Positions 36,871 to 47,178 of a DNA stretch of 64,000 bases are shown here, piece after piece (positions within the stretch are counted from its first letter, which is position 1; each line of letters opens with the position of its first letter). The DNA comes from Tanytarsus gracilentus (taxonomy: Eukaryota; Arthropoda; Insecta; Diptera; Chironomidae). The position numbers and the translations under genes are program-made. The DNA is taken from NCBI GenBank assembly GCA_038502055.1, contig JAXRKN010000032.1, positions 744,001-808,000 of the forward strand, given 5' to 3'. Under the pieces are notes generated by a model that searched no databases, was not told the DNA's origin, and saw only the letters and a program-made list of their open reading frames with translations.

Positions 36871-37359
36871 AGTTTTTTGTAACTTGTTCAACTTGAATCT
36901 TTGGATACTTGTTGAAGTTGAACGAATTTGAAAAAAACGACCGTTAAACGAAAAGCAACGTAAAACATTGTTTTTTAATTATGTTAACCAACATTGACTT
37001 TTTTGTATTTTGCTTTATGATCGTAATCAACAACAGAACCCAAAGCAAAATACAAAAAAAAATATTAAAGCAATAATTAAATTTATTTTGTACAAGATAT
37101 AAAATCGGCTTTTTACCGGGTAACCAAAATAACCAAAATAGTTCTTCTTCTTGTTCTTTTCGCAACAAACAGCACAACAACAACAACATCAAAAAATATT
37201 AATTTAATTTAAAAAGGCTCGTAAGTCAATTAGTGAGATTAAATTAATATCTTAAAGTGCACAAGTGTAGAAAGTGAAAGTGAAGGAAAAAATGGCTGAA
37301 AAAGTGGTTTTAAGTGATTTCGAAGTGATGTTGATAAAGTCGAATCACTTGAAAATTCT

Positions 37360-37428
37360 TTTGTGGCCTCTTAAAAAATTCCTTTGTGGCCTCTTAAAAA
37401 ATTCCTTTGTGGCCTCTTAAAAAATTCC
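37360..37428. repeat. Three 23-bp tandem repeats
   Basis: Three adjacent copies of TTTGTGGCCTCTTAAAAAA plus TTCC. They lie at the end of a 42-codon frame starting at 37292 (MAEKVVLSDFEVMLIKS) and shift frame at each copy. A related string recurs near 38436-38456. Confidence 0.9.
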
Positions 37429-37452
37429 TTTGTGCCAATAGTCACTTGCTAA

Positions 37453-37853
37453 GTGCTAAGAAAAAAAGTGAAAGTGATTAAGAAGAAAGTGCAAAAGAAA
37501 TCTCTCAAAAATATCAGCACAATCTTTACGAGAGAAGAAAATAAATTAATCATCGCTAATTTTTTCTCGGCAATCACTGAAATTGAACAACTGATGACTT
37601 CTAACTTCATGGCAACACTGAACAGGTGGACCTTCAGTCTCATCTCCAATAAGGGTAAGTTAAAATTCTCTATATTTTCATACAATTTATTTAATTTCTC
37701 ATTTCAGAAAACTATGATGGATGGGAATGTGTCTGTGACTTGTGCTACAAGGAACCAAACCATTCTCTCATCATGAAGATCCGGAATGAGACTGCTGCCA
37801 AACTTCTCAGAAAATTTTGCCATGATGAAGAAGTCATCAAAAAGTTGGAAATA
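37453..37853 (+). CDS. Two-exon fragment of an unrecognised gene
   Basis: Two frame-compatible exons: 37453-37654, ending AAG G|GTAAGT, and 37708-37853, starting after TTTCAG and ending before GTAAGT. The first encodes a Lys-rich then helical stretch (NKLIIANFFSAITEIEQL). The second has a paired-Cys motif, WECVCDLCYKEPNHS, then KIRNETAAKLLRKFCHD, resembling a small zinc-binding domain. The first in-frame ATG is at codon 48, so the true start is probably missing or in an upstream exon. It lies just before the tandem-repeat ORF and may be the N-terminal part of the same mobile-element gene. Confidence 0.45.
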
Positions 37854-37869
37854 GTAAGTATTGTTTTTT

Positions 37870-38473
37870 TTCCACTGTAAATGCAAAATCCAGTGATGCT
37901 CACGGTGATGATCGTTCCACGATGAATGATAAATTTTCTGCTAATGTTGTTGATCGCTCCAACATTCGTGTTGAAAATCTTGCCACTGTGGAAAATCCCA
38001 GTGATGCTCATCGTGTTGATCGTTCCACGATGAATGTTAAATTTTCCGCTAATGTTGTTGATCGCTCCAACATTAGTGTTGAAAATCTTGCCACTGCGGA
38101 AAATCCCAGTGATGCTCATCGTGTTGATCGTTCCACGATGAATGATATATTTTCCGCTAATGTTGTTGATCGTTCCAACATTAGTGTTGAAAATTTTTCC
38201 ACTGTTGAAGAAAATTCCAGTGATGCTCATGGTGTTGATCGTTCCACCATGAATGATATTTTTTCCGCTAATGTTGTTGATCGTTCCAACATAAGTGTTC
38301 TAAATTTTTCCACTGTTGAAGAAAATCCCAGTGATGCTCATCGTGTTGATCGTTCCACCATGAATGATATTTTTTCCACCAATGTTGTTGATCGTTCCAA
38401 CATTAGTGTTGAAAATTTTTCCAGTGATGAAAGCGTGGCCTTAAAAAAAAGGTTCCTTCCATCAAGCCAGTGA
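37870..38473 (+). CDS. Tandem-repeat ORF in the inserted block
   Basis: A reading frame (about 200 codons, stop at 38473) made of five copies of a 36-37 residue unit around NVVDRSNISVENLATVENPS and DAHRVDRSTMND. The DNA anchors AATGTTGTTGATCG at 37943, 38051, 38159, 38270 and 38381 are 108, 108, 111 and 111 bp apart; all are multiples of three. Indels between units are whole codons (an added GAA), so the frame has been kept. The frame ends shortly after an A8 run at 38443-38450, beyond which the peptidase-like frame is open in another phase. No known domain recognised. Confidence 0.55.
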
Positions 38474-39139
38474 AATATTTCCGGCTGGAGGAAGTCAATG
38501 CTTTGCGAAGTCAATGGCGGCAGTTATTCGTGCTCAAATTCAGCAGCCCACACGTTGGTACTCTGAAACTCTCGATGACATTTTAAAGAATGGAGATAAT
38601 TTGTACAAGCATGCCTGCTCGCTCTCATATGTTCCGCAATCAGGTCATCTTAATGCCAGGAACTTTGATGCAATCAAAGATGACATTTCAATTTTTGATC
38701 AGCATTTCTCGGTCGTTTATGCAAATGACCCCGATTATTTCGGTAACTTAGATGATGACGCTGTTGAAATTCCCGGCGTGTCATCTAAATTAGTAACGGC
38801 ATTAAACAATTTGTTTAGTGTGCACTCGGCTGGCCTGTTATGCCGTTATTCATGGAAGTGAAAAATACTTCCTCTTTAACTCACATTCGAGTGGAGCAGA
38901 TGGCTTACCGAATAGTGATGGTACTGCAACTGTTTCTGTGTGTGGTTCAATTGAACGCATTTATCAAGAAAGTTGTTGGCAATGGGAATGTTCAATACAC
39001 TTTAGACTTTATTGATGTCGTCCAATTCCCGGAATGGCTACCTCAAATGCTTATGCAAGTTGACACTTTGCCGGTCGATTTCAATGAAATTGAAATGGGA
39101 GACATTAGCAATCTTGACAGCTATCAGCTACGTCAATAA
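38445..39139 (+). pseudogene. Degenerate cysteine-peptidase-like domain of mobile-element type
   Basis: The frame open from 38445 contains GGSQCFAKSMAAVI (Cys codon 38499-38501), then SETLDDILKNGDNLYKHA. In a different frame from about 38830 it contains YFLFNSHSSGADGLPNSDGT. This order (Gly-rich Cys motif, a DDILxxGDxLY helix, then an x-S-H motif before GLPxxDGT) is what I recall of a UL36/peptidase C76-like papain-fold domain found in many repetitive insect and fish ORFs; no search was run. The usual Asp before Ser-His is Asn here. Frame breaks occur at the A8 run and near 38861, so this copy is unlikely to make an intact enzyme. A further open stretch (VVQFPEWLPQMLMQVDTL) follows to 39139. 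Confidence 0.45.
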
Positions 39140-39310
39140 TAATAATGAAGTTCATCCATTCGACGAGGTAATGGAAATTGGTGATGATGCTTCCACCACT
39201 GAAAATGTGTCGCGTAAAATTGCACTCATTTCGTATTGCAATAATGCACATGTACAAAATTCATTGTGTTTTGTAAATAATAATGTTTCTTTTAAAAAAC
39301 ATTAAATCTA

Positions 39311-39730
39311 TTGCTTGGTTGCTTCATACATGAAGACGGAAAATCGACATATTTTAGTGTCTCAATTGCTCCTAAAGGCAATGTTTCTTTACTGCGAGCG
39401 AGCATGTTTGCTGGTGTCAATGCACTTCATAAGCGTTCTCAAGAGCTTGGCATACCCGTGTGGGGTAATGTGCAAGATGAGGGACGAGAAAATCTCGCGC
39501 CTACTGAAATGAATCTAGCAACAAAAATTCCATGTGCTGCTCACATGATTTGCCGGATTTTCTTCTATCTTACTCCAAAATCAGGCAGTTTCTTCAATTA
39601 TCACGATGAAGATGACGACGAAGAAAAAGTGGAATTGCGAATTTCTGTAACTGCGGTCCATCGTGCTTGCCTAGAGGAGAAAATCTTGGTTGTCACTTTT
39701 ATCTCGAATTTTTGGCATTATAGACTATAA
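39311..39730 (+). pseudogene. Downstream coding remnant in the inserted block
   Basis: An open frame of 139 residues with coding-like composition: YFSVSIAPKGNVSLLRASMF, then an acidic EDDDEEKVELRISV stretch. It follows the peptidase-like relic on the same strand after a gap of about 170 bp with stops. The family is not recognised. It is best read as a further decayed part of the same element. From 39731 to 40382 I see only AT-rich sequence. Confidence 0.35.
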
Positions 39731-40405
39731 TTTATAGTTGAACACACTTTAATTGAAATTTAAAACCCAACTAATTAAATTTTTCTCTCTTATGTGACTC
39801 TCACTACAAAAAAACTAATTGCTCTTTAAAATAGCAAGAGAACACTGTTACATAAATTTAACTTTTAAATTTATGTGGAGCTTTTTGAATCGAGTGTTAA
39901 ATGTTTCAAGTCACTTACCTTTTGAATAGTCGAAATTGTTGAAGACCTTATAAGAAAAAAATGAAGAACACGTGGTGATGTTGGAACTTTAATTCTTATT
40001 TTAACATGTTAATTAATTATAATATTTCTTTCTACTTCTTTTTGTATTCTAGCTGTGACTTTTAGTTATAATTTTCTTAATCACGTCTTTATCTCTTGAC
40101 GTCTCGATTCGAAAGGAATTCTTTCTCTTTTTGTTCTACTTCTTTTTTAACTCTTAATCTTCATCTTATTAATTCAGCACTTTTGCTCAGTTCGAATTTT
40201 ATCGTTAGTTTTCTAACTCAACTTAATAATAATTTTGCTAATTCGAATTTTTTGAAATTATTTCACAAACACATGGGACGATTTAGAAAACCTAGTGGAA
40301 TTATTTCCAAAAAAATCGTGGAATTAATGTAGCGTGGGATTATTGCCTCCCTTCGTAAAATATTAATATTAATTAAGTGTATTCTAGTTTGTTTTTAAGT
40401 GTTTA

Positions 40406-40620
40406 TTATTACGTCTGATTGGTCTTGATGTAATTAAAATTGAGTTCAGAAAGATGTGTGTTTTTTTAGCTCGAGGTGGGCGATTCCGCGGGGACGCCTG
40501 TGTTGAGGGGAAAAAGGGTTTTATCTATTCTTAAGGAAATTTAGAGTTCTGCATGGTTTGCGTCTCCTTGGTAACTCCAACGCGCTACCTCTCAGTCATC
40601 AATCAATCAATCAATCAATC
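40406..40620 (+). mobile_element. SINE-like element, copy B, with target-site duplication
   Basis: A roughly 215-bp element ending in GGTAACTCCAACGCGCTACC and a (TCAA)n tail. It is flanked by a direct repeat, TAGTTTGTTTTTAAGTGTTTA, at 40383-40405 and 40619-40641 (21 bp, or 23 if the shared TC is counted). A simple-repeat tail plus a long target-site duplication is the signature of LINE-driven retrotransposition. The 3' half matches copies A and C; the 5' half does not, as often seen in SINE families sharing a LINE-derived tail. Confidence 0.8.
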
Positions 40621-40978
40621 TAGTTTGTTTTTAAGTGTTTAAAGTGTTTTAAAAGTTTAACTTAGTATTGCTTACAACATTTATCATCGAGTTAACATGA
40701 ATATTCAGGTATGAAAGAGAAAATGAGATGAAAATAGTTTTAGAAAATTTTCACAATTGAAGGGGGTCAGTCAATATCACCCAGAAATTTATTTTCATCA
40801 CCTAAAAAAGATAACCCATGAAATCACCCACCTAAAGATCACCCAATTTTTTTTAAACATGTTTAAACATTAATTTTATATCTCACATTTTCTATTCAAT
40901 ACTTCAAATAAATTTTTTTTACGTAGGCTTTCACTCATTTATTCCATGAGTTAATTATACTTTTAAGTTGATATGCAA

Positions 40979-41092
40979 AGGTTACGTTTTAATCCTCAGC
41001 CTAGCCCGCAAGCTATGGAAAGGAAACAAAAACGGGCGCGTCTATCCTGGTTTTCCCAGCGGCCACCACTATGTTATCAATCAATCAATCAA
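40979..41092 (+). mobile_element. SINE-like element, copy C
   Basis: Starts GGTTACGTTTTAATCCTCAG and ends in ATCAATCAATCAA. It is similar to copy A over its full length, including the AAAACGGGC block in the middle. It lies 25 bp before the right direct-repeat arm. No clear target-site duplication. Confidence 0.65.
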
Positions 41093-41117
41093 ATTTAAAT
41101 GAAATAAAAAGAAATCG

Positions 41118-41228
41118 AAAAATTTTACCGTTTAATTATTTTTATTTCTAAGAAAAACGCGAGACAGTTTAACACACTGGAAATTCTTAAAATTAATCTT
41201 AAACTTAAATTAAAGTTTTTATGAATGG
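41118..41228. repeat. Right arm of direct repeat (zinc-finger gene 3' end in place)
   Basis: The resident copy of the repeated segment: it spans the stop codon region and 3' UTR of the zinc-finger gene, including a minus-strand AATAAA (TTTATT near 41138-41143). The 96 bp from 41133 to 41228 are identical to 34225-34320. Confidence 0.95.
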
Positions 41229-44200
41229 CACAAATTCTCATGATCTTTAAGTTGTTTTGCGTCCTTAAAAAAGATTTGGCAATCGGCACATTTGAACGAT
41301 GATTTTGAATTCTGATGCGACACCATGCACTCTACTGACTTGTACTGATCTATGAATGCTGAATTGCAAATACGACAGCGATGCAGTTGTACTTGAATGC
41401 GGCCAATTGGTGGTTGTTGTTGAGTGACTTTGGTCGGTTCAGCTGACAACGAGGAGGAGCCATCCGATGAACTAGAATTCTCGTCTTGATTTATTTCTTC
41501 TTCATTATCACTTAAATCCTCATCTAAATCAACTTCAGCCTCTTCAAATTCAACATCTCCCAACTCTTGCTCGACCTCTTCGTCAATATCTAATTTATCT
41601 TCATTGTCAGACTCTGATTTCGATCGACTATTTTTGGTTGTGGGCGCAGAAGTTGAAATATTAGAAGAGCCATTGAAAAAGTGTTCGGCAACAACGTGAG
41701 CTCGAAGCTCTGCCTGTGAATCAAAATCAACACTGCACATGTCACAGCTAAATGTTTTTGGTTTTTCATCTTCCGTCATTACTTCCGATCCCTCATCGTC
41801 ACTCTCATCTTCGCTGCTTAAATCCTGATGTGCAGCTCTTCCATTTTTAGCACTAATTGATGATTTTTTGGAATGATATTCTGCCAACACGTCCGTATCC
41901 ATTTCTCGATCGTTCAAGTGACTCAACATGTGTTGCATCAATCTTTCGCGGCGAGTAAACGGTTTGAGACAAATTTCACAATTCCATTCATAGCCGCCCG
42001 ACTGTTGAGTCATTTTTCTATTTTTAGCGTCGTTGATTTTATGATCAACCCATTCGGCGACAGTTGAGAAAACAATGTTACATCTTGTGCACTCTCCGGT
42101 TCGGTCAACAGTCTTCTCCATTTCACCATCGTTGCTACTTGAAAATTTATTATTATTTTATATTCTTTTTTGTTAAAGATTTTTATAATTTTTACTTACT
42201 TGCTATTCTCGCGAGTTTTATGCACCTCTATTATGTGTCTTCGTAGGTTATTGTGAGATGCGAATTTGGTGTTGCAGTGTGGGCATGTTGGAGGTACATT
42301 GATATTTATTGAAGGTGCTTCAGCTGTAACTGTTGTTCGTCGAACTTTACTGGGCGGCGTTTGATCTGGATGCCACATTTGTGAGGGATCTTTTACTTTT
42401 CGTCCATCTGGACTCCTAAAATGCCATCCTCTATGAACCTGCAGTGCATTTGCGTTTGAGAAACATTTAATGCACATATCGCAAGCAAATTGACCATCTG
42501 GTGTCTCTGAAGCGGCCGGTCGTTTTCTCTTTTTCGGAACTGAGCCATCAGAGTGTTGCGGTGCCTTCATTTGACTTGTATTTTCGCTTGAAGAATCCAA
42601 TAGCCAATGACCTTCGGTGAAAAGACTCGATTCATTTTCTTCGTTATCTTTTTGCGTGTTGAAAGAATCAACAGTTGGAATGTTTCCTGGATGTGCCTGT
42701 TGCATGTGTATAAGGAGCTCATTTCGATCAAAGAATGTTTTCTCGCATGAATCACAATGTGAAGGTACCGGATGTCTTGGATGTTTCTTGTTTTTATGAA
42801 CCCAAAGAGATTTTTTAGACTTGTAGACAATGTTGCATTCTTTGCAGGGATAGCCACCACTCTCATCTTGACCACTTATATTTTCCTGATGGCTATTCAT
42901 ATGAATCGTCAATTTTTTACTCGAATTAAATGATCGCTGACAAAATCGACACTGGAACCAATATTCTTGTTGCTCTTCTTCTTGCTGTTGCTGTAAACTT
43001 TCGTCTGCGTTCTGCATAACTTCTTTCTCATTGTCACTTTCGCCATCATCGTGCTGTATAAAATCTTCAGGGTCAAGAACATCGGGATCATCCATGGCAT
43101 GAACAGTCTTTTGATGGTCAATGTGTTCTTCTTTTGATTGATAGACAATATGACAGAGAGGACACTCGTAAACAACTCGCTTCACTCGCAATTGGCCGCT
43201 CTCGTTAGCCATAACAATTGACTTTTGTTCTTCTTCTTGCTTCAGTTTTCTCTGTTGTTGTGTGTATGGATCGAGTAAATCTGGCGGTAGGACATTTTCA
43301 TAGTCAGCTTCGCGGATTTCATGGCATCGCCAAAGATGAACTTTGAGTCCTTTATCGTTTGCGAAATCAGCCGGACAGAGGGTACATTTAACCAGCTCAC
43401 CACCAACATTATGGACCTTGATCATATGCTTTTGTAAGCCTGTTTTGGTAGCAATTCGCTTGGCACACAATCTACACTTGAACGATTGTGTTTGATCCGC
43501 AGATAGTTTACTATTGCCACCCACGCCCTCATCTTCGGAATCATTAATGATGTTTTGGGAACTATTTAAATTTTTAGCATTTCTATGAACGGTCTCTAAA
43601 TGCTGCTCAAATCCTTCCCTCTGGCCACTTTCATGGTGATTACAAAACATGCACCAGTATTGATCGTCATGCTGCTCCTTCTGATGATCAAGCCATTTAA
43701 TTTTCTCGCGAAATTCAGCCTTGCAGTTGGGTGCCTTACAAATATAAGCCGGCATTTTTTGAACATTCTGCAGACTGTTATTATTGTTTTGATTGCCGAT
43801 TTGATGCTGCATTAATTCACGCTGCGATACATCGGTCTTATTGTGAACCTTAATCAAATGATCGCGAAGATATGTTTGTTTACTGAATTTTTCGTCTGGA
43901 CACTCTGGGCACTGATATGTTTGAGGAACTTGATCGGGATGTTTGGCTTCCATGTGTCTCAACACATTATAATAGTTGTTGTACTGTTTACTACAAACCG
44001 GACATTTTTGAATGCTCTTATTGCCAGGCGATATATTTGAAGTTTGTTGGGCATATTGTTCTTCGGGTGGTTCCTCAAATAAAATATCATCTTCGCCCTC
44101 GTTTTCTTTTGCATTTAAATGTGTCTGATAGACGTGTTCCAAGTAAACGGATTGCGATGGAAATTGTTCGCCGCATGTATTACAGACAATATAAACTATA

Positions 44201-47178
44201 CAATCGAGATTGTTGAAATGACGTCGACGTACTGCGGAATCGGTAAATGCTTCATTACAATTTATACAGCTTGCGTTAGGCGTTTCGCGATTCTTTGTCA
44301 CTTCTAAATGAACACTATAAACGTGCTCTCGGAAGTCTGATTTGAGTCGAAAAGTGTCGTCACATATAGCACAAGCGTACACTCGATTATTGAGAACATC
44401 TTTCGCTGGGACTCTTAGATTAGTATCGGAAGGAATGAGGTTCTTTGGAATGGAATCGTCTGCCATGACTAATCGATAAAGATTTGGACATGAATTACCG
44501 GGTCTCTTAAGATGACCAATAAATTGACCCTTGCTATCGAATTGTCTCAAGCATTTGAAGCAAACATTTCGTGGCAGTCCATGATACTTTTTTCGCATGT
44601 GTCCCATAAAGAACTTGTAGCTGGGGAATTTTTTGCTACAACACTTGCACGTCATATCTTGTGCTTGTTCGAGGAAATTCAAATTGTTCAAAATAAATGT
44701 AAGCTTTGTCGGTGTGAGAAGATGACGATACAGTTCCGGTTTAGTGTAATCAATTTCCACGGTCGCTACTGATTTTTTCTTAACCAGCGTAATACCAATC
44801 GGTTGTGTTTGTTGTAGCTGCTGATCTCTCTGGCCAATTGACTGCGAAAGCTGTTGACTTGATCGAATTTTATGAATATTCTTCTCATGGCGACGGGCAT
44901 TGGCACGGTTGGAAAACTGCATATTGCAGACTGTACAATTGGCTGGAACTTGAGCATGCTTGTTGCCTCCATTACTCGATATTTCACTTTTTTCATCATT
45001 CGTAGAATCGTCCGAATTCTAAAATATAAATATATAGTCCAATGAATTTATACACTATTAATGGTAACTTACGGCATATGAGGAATATGGATTTTGTACG
45101 GTATTAATGTGTGTTAGACCGAGTGAGGTCAATATTGGCGGCCCATTTCCACTTGGCAAGTTCATTCGACTGCTTGATTCTTCATTGTCTGATTCATCCT
45201 CACTGCTGCCTTGCGCCAAAAATTGAGATGGATCCAATTCCATTACATTTTCTTCCTCCTCCTTTTAAAAATATATATATACAATATTTAAGATATGAGA
45301 TTAAACAGTAAAAAAATATTACACTTACGTCATCTGATGCGGGCTCAGACTTGATAAAGCTCGTGTCAATACTCTTCTGTTGTCTCACGAGCTCTTGAAG
45401 TTTTTGTTTTTGTAGCTCGGCTTGTTTCGCTTGAAATTTCTGCTGTTCACTTGCAATGGCAGGTTTAAGTTGATTTCCATGTCCATTTAAATGATTTTTA
45501 AGAAGTGATTGGCCAGTACTTTGAACTTTTGCGCCGCTTTCAGCAGACGATGTCGCAAGCCAAATTTTCTGCTTTCGCTGAGCTGCATCACATCGATTTT
45601 TGAAGCTTTGCCATGAATTTAAATAGCTTATACAAGCGTGACATATATTGAGTGATAGACGATCGTTCACGTTAACCTGTGCAGACGACATAAATAAATA
45701 CGTATGTTAAAATGTGAGAATAAGCATTAAATAAATCATCCAAATAAGCCGCGATGATGATATATTTTTCCCCTACACTTGTATTGGTTGGTGAAGATAA
45801 AAATCGATTTCAATTAGCAGCTTACTTGAGTGCCACTGAATTAGTCACAGGGCCGACATAGTTCTTTTGCACCTCATCTCATCATGAAATTTATAAATTC
45901 CAACAGAAAAAATGCTCTTCTCAGCACCGACACACACACGAATCGAAAATATTGAAGAGTACTTAATTCCATTACATAGAGCTTCTCTTTCTTTCAAGCT
46001 GCGCACATATTTCATTGAGCAGTCAGTCAGTCAGTCAGTTGCCATCGACAGGGGTCTCTTTTATAATACTCTTGAATTATTTTCGTGTGTTTGCTCTGTC
46101 GCAGTACGAGCGAGCGAGAGCGATAAGATAATGTCGAAATTGGAACCCGAAATTATCGCTTTGCGTGCTTCGTCAATGCCTGCTTCATTTCGTACATGAG
46201 CTCGCATAGAAAAGCGAATGAAAAGAATTACACACAGTATTGCGATCCGACCCTCGCAGCTCTCCTGTTTCGTATATTCTCTCATTCTATCCCTCTTCAT
46301 TTCCTTTCCTTATTATTTGCTAAATAAAAAAACTCTGTGGCTCAGTGACTGTAGTACGTTTGTATGAATGTAAAGAAGAGGCACACACAAAGCGTACGAA
46401 AGAAGCAAAGAGAATTCGAGAGAGTCGAGTGATTTCAAAGGTTTCTCATCATCCAAGCACCATGTGACCAAAAAGTGATGATACTCGAAAGTTGAGGATA
46501 TGGTGGACAAGAAGAAGAAGAACATTTTCTCTCGTCTTCTTCACGGGATCGATTTGTGTTGTTTATAGGGATGACTGTTGTCAATCAATTATCATCCTGT
46601 TTCTTTTGCATTCTTGTTCCGTCGGTCCATTTTTGGTGCCTCTTACTCACGCACACCATGCCATTTTGAAGCTCCGTCGAGCTCTCGGCAGAAGTGTGGT
46701 AAGCCAGTAAAAACCAGTCCCATTGAATAAAATCATGACGATGATGATGATTCAAAAAAAGCAAAGGCGAACTCCACCAACACATTGAACGCTCAGAGCG
46801 GCGGTGGCAGAGTATGGGACATACTTGAAAATGTTTCATCATCATCAGAGAACTCAACCGTGCGAGCAGCAGCTCTGTATAGCATTTTTTCCTCTGTATT
46901 TTAATTTTTTTCTTCTCTGCTCGCATGTGACCAACCACACTGACATTAATATTGATTTTTCCTATACACCAACCATCCGTTCGTCCGTCCGTCATCGTCA
47001 TCATCATCGCTAACAAGCTGGATGAGTCACTAAATTTAATTTAACTCACCTGCATTTGAAGACATGCTGAAATTTTCGATTGAATCGATTGTTTGTCAGC
47101 TGCGTGTGTCTTGAATATTTCTACACACTCATTATCCGGTGCTAAGCACAAACGACAGCAATTTCTGCTATTTGCCAT
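41219..47178 (-). CDS. ZAD-domain multi-C2H2 zinc-finger protein
   Basis: An insect-type ZAD zinc-finger protein, expected to act in the nucleus as a DNA-binding regulator or chromatin factor. Five coding exons (47050-47178, 45329-45676, 45073-45261, 42200-45018, 41219-42137) give 1467 residues. The ZAD is split over exons 1 and 2: CCRLCL in the first 12 residues, then LSLNICHACISYLNSW. A Gln-rich and acidic linker follows. Exons 4 and 5 carry about 23 C2H2 or C2H2-like fingers, for example CPVCSKQYNNYYNVLRHMEA and CPHCNTKFASHNNLRRHIIE. Finger 3 ends in C rather than H. Acidic Ser-rich spacers separate some fingers. Drosophila has many ZAD proteins and I cannot assign an orthologue. The first intron is about 1.4 kb. 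Confidence 0.92.

Noticed and set aside
37745..38230. Minus-strand frame with GTINTMSITGIF-type repeats
   Set aside because: It is the antisense reading of the coding tandem repeat; any 3n-spaced repeat gives open antisense frames. The plus strand has adjacent frame-compatible exons.
37870..38440. CRISPR-like array
   Set aside because: Units are contiguous, 108-111 bp, without unique spacers, and the host is a eukaryote; it is a coding minisatellite.
34318..41092. LTR retrotransposon with the 96-bp repeats as LTRs
   Set aside because: The repeats are host gene 3' sequence, have no TG...CA ends or primer-binding site, and no gag/pol frame is seen between them.
45912..46710. Plus-strand frames in the zinc-finger gene's first intron
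   Set aside because: No conserved composition, no splice logic and one contains a (TCAG)n microsatellite translated as SVSQSV.
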